Origin: Anaerolineae bacterium
Lineage (GTDB): Bacteria; Chloroflexota; Anaerolineae; Aggregatilineales; J027
Reading direction: 5' to 3'
DNA: 50,380 nucleotides
Assembly (NCBI GenBank): GCA_019913005.1
Contig: JAIOHL010000273.1
Span: 1 to 50,380, forward strand
Position 1 is the first letter of the stretch, and each line of letters begins with the position of its first letter. The notes under the pieces are model-generated. The model was given only the letters and a program-made list of their open reading frames with translations, was not told the DNA's origin and ran no database searches. The position numbers were made by a program, and so were the translations under genes. Shown here piece after piece: positions 23,114 to 31,810 of this stretch.

Positions 23114-24973
23114 TTAGGCTGGCGTTAGGATTTGTTCCAAAACCTCTTGTAATTTGGCCCGATCAATCGGCTTATTCAGTACCGCATTCGCCCCCATTTC
23201 TTTGGCAAGGAAATAGTTGTCAATTGCGCTCACAATCACAACGGGTATAGTGGCGAGGGTGTTATCTTCCTTGAGGTTTTTTAGAACCTGCCATCCATCC
23301 ATACTCGGCATCATAACGTCCAGCAAAATCACGTGGGGGTGAATTTGTTGGGCAAAGCGTAGGCCCTCGCGTCCAGAACTGGCAGCGTACACCTGCCATA
23401 CGCGGTTATCTGCCAGTAGCGCATCCTTGAGGAATAATTGGGAATCATGGCTGTCGTCAATAATCAGGGCACGGAGTTGTTGCCCGCTCCCAGAGGCCGA
23501 ACGTGAGACCGGATAGGGACTTGGGATAGACAGAGGAGTGGCGAGGGAAACGTTTTCGGCAATCGGCAGGGTGAAAAAAAAGGTGGTGCCCACTCCCGGC
23601 TGACTTTGCAACCAAATTTTGCCCTTGGACATCTCAACCAGCCGTTTGGTAATGCTCATGCCGAGTCCCGTACCCCCATATTGGCGGGTGGATGTGCTGT
23701 CCACTTGACGAAATTCCTCAAAGACGAGGCCCTGTTTCTCTTGGGGAATACCAATACCTGTATCCTCGATTTCAAACTGAACCATCTCACCTTGGGGGGT
23801 AGCTTTAACCCGAATATGCCCAACTGCCGTAAATTTAACGGCATTGGTTAGAATATTCAGCAGGATTTGTCGCGCCCGCATCGGGTCGGCAAGTATAGGG
23901 GGCACATCCGCTGCGTATTCACGTAGAACGGTTAAATTTTTTCCGTTGATTTGCGGGTCAAGGATGGTCAGGACGCTATCGAGCATTTCGCGGGTGTGAA
24001 TCGGTTGAGGGTTTAGGGTAATGCTGCCTGCCTCAATCCGGCTGAGGTCGAGAATATCATTAATCAAGGTAAGCAGGCTACGCGCATTGCGTGTCACTTT
24101 TTCAAGGCGATCAATTTGCTGCGGGGTGACTTCGCCATAGACTCCCTCGGCTACAAGGTCGGTATAACCAATGATGCTGTTGAGTGGGGTGCGTAGCTCA
24201 TGACTCATATTGGCTAAAAACTGACTTTTCAGTCGGTCAGCCTCGCGCAGTTGGCTATTTTTGATGGCAAGCTCGGCACTGAGTTGGGCCAATGGATTAA
24301 ACAGTTGATCCATCAGGACGGCCCGCCCCAAGATGAAGGTAGCGACTGCTAAGGTGATGCCATTGAGGGGAATCAACAAAATCGGCCAGATGACAATCGT
24401 CCAGATAATGCCAAACAAAATGAGCACCGGCGCGACCCAAAGATGCCGAACCCGGCCATTGTGTTCACGGGTTTTCCACAACAGCACAGCACTGATTACC
24501 GGGAAGATTAGGAAGATGCCTGAAGATACCAAGCCGATGGGCGTCAGCAGAATGACATAACTCCCCCCTTGTTCGGCGGAAGGCTTCATACTGGCATGGG
24601 CTTGGCCCGACCATGAGAGATAGTTGGTGACGGCGAACACCGCGAGAGCCGTAATAAGCAGTGCATGGATACCGCGTTTCCAGCTATTGGTGAAGGCCAG
24701 TGTAAAAGCCAGCAGCAGAATCAGAAAAATCCCATATAGGCTGGTATTGATGTAAAAGGTAATTTCGGGGTCAATGTTAAAGATGTCTATGTAGCGAGCC
24801 ATAATCAGCGATAGGCTGTAAATCAACAAAGAGAAGACCATCGCCGAAAAAATCTGATTGAGCCGATTGTATGGGTTTTGCCAATACACCAAGAGCAGCA
24901 TGATGGCACTCACCAGCGCGGTGATGCTGTTGACGCCTGTAACAATCAACGAAACGGTTGAGACCTGCTCCAT
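23114..24973 (-). CDS. 7TM hybrid histidine kinase with C-terminal receiver
   Basis: Protein of 619 residues. About residues 1-225 hold seven hydrophobic segments of the kind seen in N-terminal 7TM sensor regions. A short coiled linker leads to the dimerisation helix with MSHELRTPLNSIIGYTDLV (phospho-His258), then an intact ATPase domain (DTGIGIP, GGTGLGMSI). The C-terminus is a receiver: LIIDDSHDS, LLDVMMPSMDGW, LNKPID. The start codon shares a base with the stop codon of the upstream paralogue (TAATG), so translation is coupled. The stimulus is unknown; membrane-soluble or membrane-state signals are common for such sensors. Confidence 0.9.
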   Translation of the reverse strand: MEQVSTVSLIVTGVNSITALVSAIMLLLVYWQNPYNRLNQIFSAMVFSLLIYSLSLIMARYIDIFNIDPEITFYINTSLYGIFLILLLAFTLAFTNSWKRGIHALLITALAVFAVTNYLSWSGQAHASMKPSAEQGGSYVILLTPIGLVSSGIFLIFPVISAVLLWKTREHNGRVRHLWVAPVLILFGIIWTIVIWPILLIPLNGITLAVATFILGRAVLMDQLFNPLAQLSAELAIKNSQLREADRLKSQFLANMSHELRTPLNSIIGYTDLVAEGVYGEVTPQQIDRLEKVTRNARSLLTLINDILDLSRIEAGSITLNPQPIHTREMLDSVLTILDPQINGKNLTVLREYAADVPPILADPMRARQILLNILTNAVKFTAVGHIRVKATPQGEMVQFEIEDTGIGIPQEKQGLVFEEFRQVDSTSTRQYGGTGLGMSITKRLVEMSKGKIWLQSQPGVGTTFFFTLPIAENVSLATPLSIPSPYPVSRSASGSGQQLRALIIDDSHDSQLFLKDALLADNRVWQVYAASSGREGLRFAQQIHPHVILLDVMMPSMDGWQVLKNLKEDNTLATIPVVIVSAIDNYFLAKEMGANAVLNKPIDRAKLQEVLEQILTPA

Positions 24974-26829
24974 TAAGCCTCCTGCAACAGAGGGGAAGAG
25001 GCTTGTGCCCCTTGTAAATAGGCCAACTGCACGACACCCACTAAAGTTCGACGGCTGACGGGTTTGCTCAACGACGCAAACGCCCCCATATCTTTGGCGA
25101 TGCCGCCGTGTTCGGCCATGCTGAGAATAATCACCGGGATATTTTTGAGGTCAGGGTCGGATTTTAGCGTCTCCAAAACACCCCAACCGTCCATTCCCGG
25201 CATAAAAATATCGAGCACGATGACCGAAGGATTTAGTTCACGTGCCCGCAGCAGGCCCTCTCGACCCGAAAAAGCCGCATAGACTTGAAATCCGTCTCGA
25301 CTCAAATAACCTTGAATGACCTCAATAGATTCGGGGTCATCATCAATTGCCAGCACCAAAGGCCGCCGCCCATCTACCAAGATGGTATTTTGCGCGATGA
25401 TTTGCTGGATTTTGTTTTGTTCATCGCGTTCAACCGCCGCTGGAAAGGCAATAAAAAAGGTGCTGCCACGTTGGGGGGTGCTTTCAAACCACAAACGACC
25501 TCCATGCAGTTCAACCAAACGTCGTGCTACGGCCAAGCCAAGCCCTGTGCCTTCATTTTCTTGGGGAGATTTCCAATACTCAAAAGCCTTAAAGATTTTT
25601 TCGGCATCGGTGGATTGAATCCCGATCCCGGTATCCCGCACACTAATGACCACCTGATTGCGGGTCGCATCCAGATACCCCCCGATGGTGACTCCCCCGG
25701 CTGGTGTAAATTTGATGGCATTGGCGATGACATTTAAGACGATTTGGCGGGCACGGATTTCGTCTACAAAAATCGCTGGCAGGCCATAATAGCCCCGTGA
25801 TATATGCAGCCCTTTCTGATCGGCAAGAGGTTGCAGGGTATTCATAATTTCATCAATCAATAAGGTAGGTGAGACCCGTGTTGGGAAAATATCCAACCTG
25901 CCCGCATCTATTTTGCTCAAATCCAGCACATTGTTAATCAAAGCCAACAGCCGTTTGCCGTTCTGGTTGATCTTATCAATGCGATCCGTTTGGACTTTGT
26001 TAAGTGGGCCATAAGTTCCGCCTGTCACCAACTCCGTATAGCCAATAATGCTGTTGAGTGGGGTGCGGAGTTCATGACTCATATTGGCAAGAAACTCGCT
26101 TTTGCGGCGGGTCGCTTCTTCCAGTTGTGCGTTTTTGCTGGCAAGCTGGTTATACAACTGGACGAGTGGGTTAAATAGCTGGTCATTCAAAATCAACCGG
26201 GCAATCCAGATCATACTGATTTGAACCAAAGTGATTTCGATAAGCTCACCCAATGGAAGATTTAATACTGAAAACCCGCTGCCAATCACAATGGGCACCA
26301 TAGCCCGACGGATCGGCGAAAAGGCATCTTTGGGTTGTGGGTCGCGCACAAAGGCTACAAACGCTAATGAGGGGGTCGCCAACACCCATATGACGATACC
26401 CCAAGTGGTTGGCTGAAAACTATATTCCCCATGATTTCCGGCTATGGCGTCTCGCCAAAACTCATTGCCCCATGTCGTTCCTAAAATGACCACGAGCCAG
26501 AAGATTGCCAGTATCCGCCCCTCGAATAAACGCCGCCGATTTTCGCTTTCAAATTCCGTGATGAAAAAAAACAACCCCGCAATGGCGAGCATATAAAAAC
26601 TGGTGGTGATGTGAACGAGGTCTTGCCCCTCCAGTTCCAAAAATTGCCCTACATACGTTAAGGATGTAAAAAATGCCCAGCCTGCTAACATGCCCATGCT
26701 GATCGCCAGATATTGGTTGAGGCGAGCACGGGCGTTTTGCCACAGGGCGATAAACATCACCGACAACCCCAATATGGCCGCAAGCGCATTACTCAGCAGA
26801 CCATAGAGCGTTACAACGTTTGGAGACAT
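24973..26829 (-). CDS. 7TM hybrid histidine kinase with C-terminal receiver, paralogue of its neighbour
   Basis: Protein of 618 residues with the same layout as the downstream kinase: about seven membrane segments to residue 220, a dimerisation helix MSHELRTPLNSIIGYTELV (phospho-His252), ATPase motifs DTGIGIQ and GTGLGLAVARR, and a receiver with AIDDDPES, VLDIFMPGMDGW and LSKPVS. The pair clearly arose by tandem duplication, but the sensor regions have diverged strongly, which suggests different inputs feeding the same phosphorelay. Fusion of the receiver implies transfer to a separate phosphotransfer protein before an output. Confidence 0.9.
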   Translation of the reverse strand: MSPNVVTLYGLLSNALAAILGLSVMFIALWQNARARLNQYLAISMGMLAGWAFFTSLTYVGQFLELEGQDLVHITTSFYMLAIAGLFFFITEFESENRRRLFEGRILAIFWLVVILGTTWGNEFWRDAIAGNHGEYSFQPTTWGIVIWVLATPSLAFVAFVRDPQPKDAFSPIRRAMVPIVIGSGFSVLNLPLGELIEITLVQISMIWIARLILNDQLFNPLVQLYNQLASKNAQLEEATRRKSEFLANMSHELRTPLNSIIGYTELVTGGTYGPLNKVQTDRIDKINQNGKRLLALINNVLDLSKIDAGRLDIFPTRVSPTLLIDEIMNTLQPLADQKGLHISRGYYGLPAIFVDEIRARQIVLNVIANAIKFTPAGGVTIGGYLDATRNQVVISVRDTGIGIQSTDAEKIFKAFEYWKSPQENEGTGLGLAVARRLVELHGGRLWFESTPQRGSTFFIAFPAAVERDEQNKIQQIIAQNTILVDGRRPLVLAIDDDPESIEVIQGYLSRDGFQVYAAFSGREGLLRARELNPSVIVLDIFMPGMDGWGVLETLKSDPDLKNIPVIILSMAEHGGIAKDMGAFASLSKPVSRRTLVGVVQLAYLQGAQASSPLLQEA

Positions 26830-27006
26830 AGGTTAATCTAAGTCTGGCCTCTCGGAGATAAAATGTTTTTTCGTGATGGGATGAACGATGACAAGCACGA
26901 TATTCAAATTGTACTTGCTTTGATTTTTGCCGTCTACTTTTATTGCTTCTATTGGTTAACCTCGCTACAATTCGCGCCGTTTTCTTTTCCATTGGATGAG
27001 GTTGAG

Positions 27007-28623
27007 ATGTCCCGTACATTTTCAGATTTGTTAAGCGCCCTACCATTTGAATTTTCTGCCCCCGCTGGCAATCCTATTATTACGGCCCCCGTCACCGAAA
27101 ACGCCCGCGAAGTTAAACCCGGTGGGGTGTTTGTTGCACGCAAAGGCCGCAGTACCGACGGCCATCGCTATATTGCACAGGCGGTTGCCAATGGTGCGGC
27201 AGCGATAGTCGGCGAACTGCCTATAGATCAAGTACAGGCCGATTTACAGGGCATACCCTATGCACAGGTCGCGGACGGCTATCAAGCCTTTGGTTATCTA
27301 GCGGCGGCCTATGAGGACTTCCCATCGCGGCGTTTAGTAGTTATTGCGATTACTGGGACGGATGGCAAAACCACAACCTCAACCATTGCCTATCACATTC
27401 TCAAAGCGGCTGGTGTCAAAGTCGGCCTCATCTCGACGGTCAGCGCGGTCATCGGCGCCACCGAAATCCCAACCGGCTTGCACGTGACGACTCCCCCCGC
27501 TCATGAAGTCCAGCATTACCTTCGTCAAATGGTCGAAGCGGGTATGACTCACTGTGTATTGGAAACAACCTCGTTTGGCATAGATCAGGGGCGCGTCAAC
27601 GGGGTGGATATAGATGTGGCGGTGATGACCAATGTGACGCATGAGCATCTCGATTGGCATGGCAGTTGGGAAAATTATCGGGACTCCAAGCGCCAATTGT
27701 TTACCTTGATGAAAAATTCCTATCGCAAAGGCCAACAGCCGAAAATCGCCGTGATTAATGCCGACGACCCCTCCGCGCCGGATTTTGCCGAGTCCAGCAT
27801 CGGGGCGGATTATATGATGCTCTACAGTCTAACTCAGACGGATGCTGATTTTTATGCTGACCGGATTCACTATACCCCCACCCACACCTCATTTATGCTG
27901 CGGGGCAATGCGGGCGATATTGCCGTGCGTCTGCCACTCTTAGGAGCTTACAATATCTCCAACGCACTGGCTGGAATTATCGCCGCGATTTCTGCCATGC
28001 CCCAACTTACCCATCAGCAGCGTATGATTAATGCCATTCCGCAGGGAATTGCCGATTTACCGTTGATTCCGGGTCGCATGGAGCGCATTGATGAGGGGCA
28101 GGCTTTTAATGCCTTCGTGGATTTTGCTCACACGCCGAACGCCCTCTTGAAAACCCTTGAGACCGCCCGTTTGATTTTGCCCGAAGGGGGGAGGGTGATT
28201 GCGGTCTTTGGCAGTGCTGGCCTGCGTGACCGCGAAAAGCGCCGCCTGATGGCCGAAATCGGGGCGGAACATGCTGACATTTCTATCCTAACCGCCGAAG
28301 ACCCCCGTACCGAATCCCTTTTGGGCATTTTAGCAGAAATGGCCGAAGGCGCACGCGGCAAAGGGGCAGTGGATGGGGAATCGTTGTTCATTGTGCCGGA
28401 TCGTGGACGGGCGATTTTGCTGGCTTGTCAGATGGCACAAGCGAGCGACGTAGTCTTGGCATGTGGCAAGGGACATGAACAAAGCATGTGTTTTGGCAAA
28501 ATTGAACATGCGTGGGATGACCGCGAGGCTTTGCGTGCCGCGCTGCGTGGTCAGGCTCTTTTGACCTTACCGAGCGCGTCCGACCCTTATGATTCCCGTG
28601 AGTTGTGGCTGCGTGATGAATAG
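27007..28623 (+). CDS. murE: MurE-type UDP-MurNAc-tripeptide ligase
   Basis: Protein of 538 residues, all three Mur-ligase domains present: N-terminal UDP-MurNAc domain (ENAREVKPGGVFVARKG), central ATP site ITGTDGKTTT (Lys121), VMTNVTHEHLDWHGSWENY, and the C-terminal domain with FVDFAHTPNAL. The amino-acid-selecting motif is E431-D-P-R434 where meso-diaminopimelate enzymes have DNPR; GKGHE (487-491) is retained. The diamino acid is thus uncertain; ornithine or lysine are possible in this phylum. A longer frame from 26863 would add a hydrophobic N-terminus not seen in the family; ATG 27007 follows GAGGTTGAG. Confidence 0.88.
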   Translation: MSRTFSDLLSALPFEFSAPAGNPIITAPVTENAREVKPGGVFVARKGRSTDGHRYIAQAVANGAAAIVGELPIDQVQADLQGIPYAQVADGYQAFGYLAAAYEDFPSRRLVVIAITGTDGKTTTSTIAYHILKAAGVKVGLISTVSAVIGATEIPTGLHVTTPPAHEVQHYLRQMVEAGMTHCVLETTSFGIDQGRVNGVDIDVAVMTNVTHEHLDWHGSWENYRDSKRQLFTLMKNSYRKGQQPKIAVINADDPSAPDFAESSIGADYMMLYSLTQTDADFYADRIHYTPTHTSFMLRGNAGDIAVRLPLLGAYNISNALAGIIAAISAMPQLTHQQRMINAIPQGIADLPLIPGRMERIDEGQAFNAFVDFAHTPNALLKTLETARLILPEGGRVIAVFGSAGLRDREKRRLMAEIGAEHADISILTAEDPRTESLLGILAEMAEGARGKGAVDGESLFIVPDRGRAILLACQMAQASDVVLACGKGHEQSMCFGKIEHAWDDREALRAALRGQALLTLPSASDPYDSRELWLRDE

Positions 28624-28644
28624 GTTTTGATGCGGTTTGTGCTT

Positions 28645-28674
28645 TTGACTATGCCCTGATAACTGCGGTAAGAT
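28645..28674 (+). promoter_or_regulatory. Promoter for the small winged-helix/TrmI gene pair
   Basis: TTGACT (28645-28650), an 18-nt spacer and TAAGAT (28669-28674) lie 45 bp before the small gene at 28719. They sit between it and the murE stop codon, so these genes need not depend on murE transcription. Confidence 0.55.
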
Positions 28675-28718
28675 AAAAACATCTTTATCGTGAGCTTTAT
28701 CAAGGATTGCGGCGTTCT

Positions 28719-29090
28719 ATGAAACCAACAGATTATAATCGTACCGAACGCGCTTTTGACCGTATCATTCGTAGTTTTCAAAACAAACCGAATTCGGCAG
28801 ATTTCCGCAACGCCCAAACTGCTAAGGAGATGCTGCAAAGTCATGCCGATCAATTTGCCGCGAATTTTGTACCCAATTTGGATATGGTGGTGGTGTTTTC
28901 CAATACCGAAGCAGACCGTTTTAATGCGGAAGACACTCTTTCGCCAGAGCAGTGGGCTTTTATCTGGCAGGTGGATGCACAGAGTACCATCCGTCAAATT
29001 GGCGAAAAACTTGCTTGGAATGATTCGTTTTTACGGCGTGTTGTCTATAGTCTGCTTGGCACCGAGACCATTTATTTAGTGAATCCCTAA
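28719..29090 (+). CDS. Small conserved-looking protein with winged-helix-like C-terminus
   Basis: Protein of 123 residues, no signal peptide or membrane segment. I do not recognise a named family. The last 55 residues (LSPEQWAFIWQVDAQSTIRQI, then LAWNDSFLRRVVYSLLG) resemble the small winged-helix domain that often follows DUF4388/PATAN-like domains. ATG 28719 is preferred to TTG 28707, which lies only 2 nt from the AAGGA site. It is 11 bp before the tRNA methyltransferase gene and probably co-transcribed with it. Confidence 0.7.
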   Translation: MKPTDYNRTERAFDRIIRSFQNKPNSADFRNAQTAKEMLQSHADQFAANFVPNLDMVVVFSNTEADRFNAEDTLSPEQWAFIWQVDAQSTIRQIGEKLAWNDSFLRRVVYSLLGTETIYLVNP

Positions 29091-29101
29091 CTGGAATTTA
29101 T

Positions 29102-29950
29102 GTGAGCCTTCCCAATACTCCTTACGTTCAATACGGCGACACGGTGATGTTTGTAGGTAAAGATCGCCGTGTTTTTTTGCGTACCATTCGCACGGGTGAA
29201 AAATTGCAGACCCATCTCGGCCAGATTCTACTGGATGATATTATTGGCCTGCCCTATGGTACACAGGCGCGTACCAACACAGGCATGGGCATGTATATTT
29301 TGCCGCCGAGTTTGGATGATGTGATTAACGAACTCAAGCGTGAAACGCAGATTATCTATCCCAAAGACCTCGGCTATATCGCTCTGAAATTGGGCCTGCG
29401 CGAAGGAATGCACGTGATTGAGGCCGGGGCTGGCAGCGGCGCACTCACCAGTGTCTTGGCTTTGATGGTCGGTGAATCGGGGCATGTCTACAGCTATGAG
29501 CGCAAATCCAAACACCTTGACCGGGCCATCAAAAATCTACGCATGTTGGGCCTCGACCATCGGGTGACATTTATCGAAAAAGACATCGCCGAAGGGTTTG
29601 AGCAAACCGATGTCCACGCCGTATTCCTTGACCTGCATAACCCCGAAGCATTTTTTGGGCAGGCGCGGGAAGTCTTGCGGGGCGGCGGATTTTTGGGTGT
29701 GTTTGTGCCGACGGTCAATCAAATGGTGACGGTGCTGCGTGAACTTTATCATGGCGCGTGGTATCTGTTGCAAGCCGAAGAATTAATCATGCGTCCTTGG
29801 ATCACTATTCCTGATCGGGTACGCCCGAATGATGAGATGATCGGCCATTCCGGTTTTCTGATTTTTGCGCGGGCGGTGGCACGGGAAGTGCGGATTTTGC
29901 CGGAAGAATTAGCCGCCTTACATGATGAAGACAGGCCGCTGGATGGGTAG
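29102..29950 (+). CDS. trmI: tRNA (adenine-58-N1)-methyltransferase, TrmI type
   Basis: Protein of 282 residues. The N-terminal beta domain is followed by YPKDLGYIALKLGL, the TrmI hallmark before the Rossmann methyltransferase fold. SAM motif I is IEAGAGSGALT, the acidic loop is YSYERKSKHLDRA, and the substrate-site segment is FLDLHNPE (usually DLPxP). It methylates N1 of A58 in the T-loop of tRNA using S-adenosylmethionine. The start is GTG, because the overlapping ATG runs straight into a stop. The ribosome site is weak, consistent with coupling to the gene 11 bp upstream. Confidence 0.9.
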   Translation: MSLPNTPYVQYGDTVMFVGKDRRVFLRTIRTGEKLQTHLGQILLDDIIGLPYGTQARTNTGMGMYILPPSLDDVINELKRETQIIYPKDLGYIALKLGLREGMHVIEAGAGSGALTSVLALMVGESGHVYSYERKSKHLDRAIKNLRMLGLDHRVTFIEKDIAEGFEQTDVHAVFLDLHNPEAFFGQAREVLRGGGFLGVFVPTVNQMVTVLRELYHGAWYLLQAEELIMRPWITIPDRVRPNDEMIGHSGFLIFARAVAREVRILPEELAALHDEDRPLDG

Positions 29951-29994
29951 GTAAGGTATAATGGCAATGTTGGTGGCGGTTATTGGAGGTTCAA

Positions 29995-30210
29995 TTGGAC
30001 GAGAAGCAGCTACTTGAGAGAATTACGGTAGACCCGAAAATCTATGGCGGAAAACCCATTATTCGTGACCACTGATTGGCCGTTGAACACGTACTTGGGA
30101 TGTTAGCCGCTGGAGACACCTTCGAAAGCATTATGCAGGCCTATGATTGGCTTGAATTGGAAGATTTGCAGGCCTGCCTTGTGTACCCCTCTAATCCAAC
30201 AGAAGAATGA
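29995..30210 (+). pseudogene. DUF433 family gene interrupted by a nonsense codon
   Basis: A TTG start 5 nt after GGAGG (29985-29989) opens a frame encoding LLERITVDPKIYGGKPIIRDH, then TGA at 30073-30075, then LAVEHVLGMLAAGDTFESIM and LEDLQACLVYP to a second stop at 30208. This is a complete DUF433 protein (about 71 residues) in which the family's Arg position (RDHR/RGTR) is a stop, as a single CGA-to-TGA change would give. DUF433 proteins are usually antitoxin-like partners of PIN-type DUF5615 proteins; no partner is present here. The stretch 29951-30302 contains nothing else coding. Confidence 0.75.
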
Positions 30211-30229
30211 TATTTATCTTGAGTAGCCC

Positions 30230-30258
30230 TTGCCACCTGCTCCACATTTGTGTAATCT
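30230..30258 (+). promoter_or_regulatory. Promoter of the sugar-nucleotide epimerase gene
   Basis: TTGCCA (30230-30235), a 17-nt spacer and TAATCT (30253-30258) preceded by TG-rich sequence give a credible sigma-70 promoter 45 bp before the epimerase start. Confidence 0.6.
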
Positions 30259-30302
30259 AGCGCGGCGTTAATTCAACATTTTGATTCTTAGCGAGGATGT
30301 CT

Positions 30303-31304
30303 ATGTCAGACACCGTAATTGTAACGGGTGCTGCCGGGTTTATCGGCTCGCATCTCGTAGATGAACTGCTCAAGATGGGTTATCACGTCTTGGCGATGGA
30401 CGACCTAAGCGGCGGCTATCAAGATAATGTCAATTCCAAAGCCACTTTCATTCAAGGCAGCATCGTAGACCACGACCTGATTAACAAGATTTTTGCCGAA
30501 CACCGCCCCAAATATGTCTACCATCTGGCGGCATATGCGGCGGAGGGCCTCAGCCATTTTATTCGGCGCTTCAACTACACCAATAATCTGATCGGCAGCG
30601 TGAATTTGCTAAATGCCGCCGTCAATTATGGTGCGGAACATTTTGTGTTTACCTCGTCTATCGCGGTGAATGGCAGTGCGCCACCCCCCATGACGGAAGA
30701 TATGAAGCCCTCCCCCGAAGACCCCTATGGCGTGGCGAAGGCCGCAGTCGAACAAGATTTACGTTTGTCCTATGAGATGTTTGGCCTACCCTACACCATT
30801 TTCCGCCCCCATAACGTCTATGGCGAACGGCAAAATATCGCGGATCGCTATCGTAACGTAATCGGCATTTTTATGAACCAGATTATGCAGGAGAAGCCTG
30901 TCACCGTGTTTGGGGATGGGGAGCAGAGTCGCGGCTTTACCTATATTGGCGATGTTGCCCCGGTCTTGGCTCATGCGCCTGTGAACCCCGATGCCCGTAA
31001 CGAGATTTTTAATCTGGGTGCGGATACTCCCGTCACGGTCAATCAACTGGTCAAAGAAGTGGGTCGTGTGATGGGTGTACAACCCGAAGTGCGTTACCTG
31101 CCTGCCCGACATGAAGTGGTTCATGCGTATGCTATCCATCGTAAGGTGCGTGAGGCGTTCGATTTGCCGCTGGATTATGAAACCCCATTGGCGGCGGGGC
31201 TAGACCGCATGTGGCCGTGGGTGCAATCACATGGCGCACGCAAGACACCAACTTTCAAAGCCATTGAAGTCCCCAAGAATATGCCGGGGGTCTGGCTAGA
31301 ATAA
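30303..31304 (+). CDS. NAD-dependent epimerase/dehydratase, GalE-like extended SDR
   Basis: Protein of 333 residues. The Rossmann motif is TGAAGFIGSHL; the catalytic set is FTSSIAVNG with the YGVAK pair (Tyr and Lys of YxxxK). IFRPHNVYGERQN and FTYIGDV are typical of UDP-sugar epimerases. It probably interconverts or dehydrates a nucleotide-activated sugar for glycan or envelope synthesis; the exact sugar is unclear. ATG 30303 is 6 nt after GCGAGG and is preferred to ATG 30297, which is too close. It forms its own transcription unit, with a promoter and terminator. Confidence 0.88.
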   Translation: MSDTVIVTGAAGFIGSHLVDELLKMGYHVLAMDDLSGGYQDNVNSKATFIQGSIVDHDLINKIFAEHRPKYVYHLAAYAAEGLSHFIRRFNYTNNLIGSVNLLNAAVNYGAEHFVFTSSIAVNGSAPPPMTEDMKPSPEDPYGVAKAAVEQDLRLSYEMFGLPYTIFRPHNVYGERQNIADRYRNVIGIFMNQIMQEKPVTVFGDGEQSRGFTYIGDVAPVLAHAPVNPDARNEIFNLGADTPVTVNQLVKEVGRVMGVQPEVRYLPARHEVVHAYAIHRKVREAFDLPLDYETPLAAGLDRMWPWVQSHGARKTPTFKAIEVPKNMPGVWLE

Positions 31305-31318
31305 GCAAAATAATAAGG

Positions 31319-31348
31319 GGCGGCTCAAATACATGGGTCGCCTTTTTT
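31319..31348 (+). terminator. Rho-independent terminator after the epimerase gene
   Basis: GGCGGCTC (31319-31326) pairs with GGGTCGCC (31335-31342) using two wobble pairs, followed by six T residues. It lies 15 bp after the stop codon and borders the convergent small membrane-protein gene. Confidence 0.7.
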
Positions 31349-31350
31349 GA

Positions 31351-31662
31351 TTAATTTCTCCCCGTGTTGTTTTTCCGCGTCTTTTTCCATTGCCGAAGAT
31401 TCTTTTTGTAGTTCTTGGCATAATCTTTTTTGATCAGTTCCCATTGAATCAATATGGCAATCCCAGCCAAAATACATACAAGCCCAAGAGCCATCAACAT
31501 ATGACCATCATCTCCTTCAATGCCCGCATATAATAAAAATCCCCCACAAACTATTAGAGTTCCGCAAGATACGCGAACTTGGCGTAATTTGCCTTTGATG
31601 GCATAGGGTTTGGCAATTTTGTGCCAATCTACTTTTTTAGGATCACGACCACCAACCGCCAT
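31351..31662 (-). CDS. Small two-helix membrane protein of unknown function
   Basis: Protein of 103 residues. Two hydrophobic segments, about residues 33-48 (CGTLIVCGGFLLYAGI) and 54-73 (MLMALGLVCILAGIAILIQW), are separated by a short acidic turn (EGDDGH), giving a hairpin with both ends cytoplasmic. Both tails are Lys/Arg-rich (KKDYAKNYKKNLRQWKKTRK), matching the positive-inside rule. GGAG lies about 11 nt before the ATG. No family is recognised, and it is not in an obvious operon. Confidence 0.65.
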   Translation of the reverse strand: MAVGGRDPKKVDWHKIAKPYAIKGKLRQVRVSCGTLIVCGGFLLYAGIEGDDGHMLMALGLVCILAGIAILIQWELIKKDYAKNYKKNLRQWKKTRKNNTGRN

Positions 31663-31737
31663 AATGAATTGTCTCCAAATATTTCAATTCCCATCTTTCA
31701 GCATACTCCCAAACATCGGTGAATCTCTCACTGTCTG

Positions 31738-31766
31738 TTGGCGATTTTTGACCAAAACCCTATAAT
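31738..31766 (+). promoter_or_regulatory. Promoter of the Ig/SH3b protein gene
   Basis: TTGGCG (31738-31743), a 17-nt spacer and a perfect TATAAT (31761-31766) lie 45 bp before the ATG at 31811. This is one of the best promoter matches in the window. Confidence 0.65.
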
Positions 31767-31810
31767 CCCCACTAGACCTTATTGATATTTGGAATTTTAG
31801 GAGAAGTGGG

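Noticed and set aside
26863-27006. N-terminal extension of MurE with a membrane-like segment
   Set aside because: MurE proteins are cytosolic without such an extension; ATG 27007 has a ribosome site and gives the normal length.
30073-30075. TGA recoding (selenocysteine) in the DUF433 gene
   Set aside because: The family has Arg at this position, not Cys or Sec, and no SECIS-like hairpin follows; a nonsense mutation is simpler.
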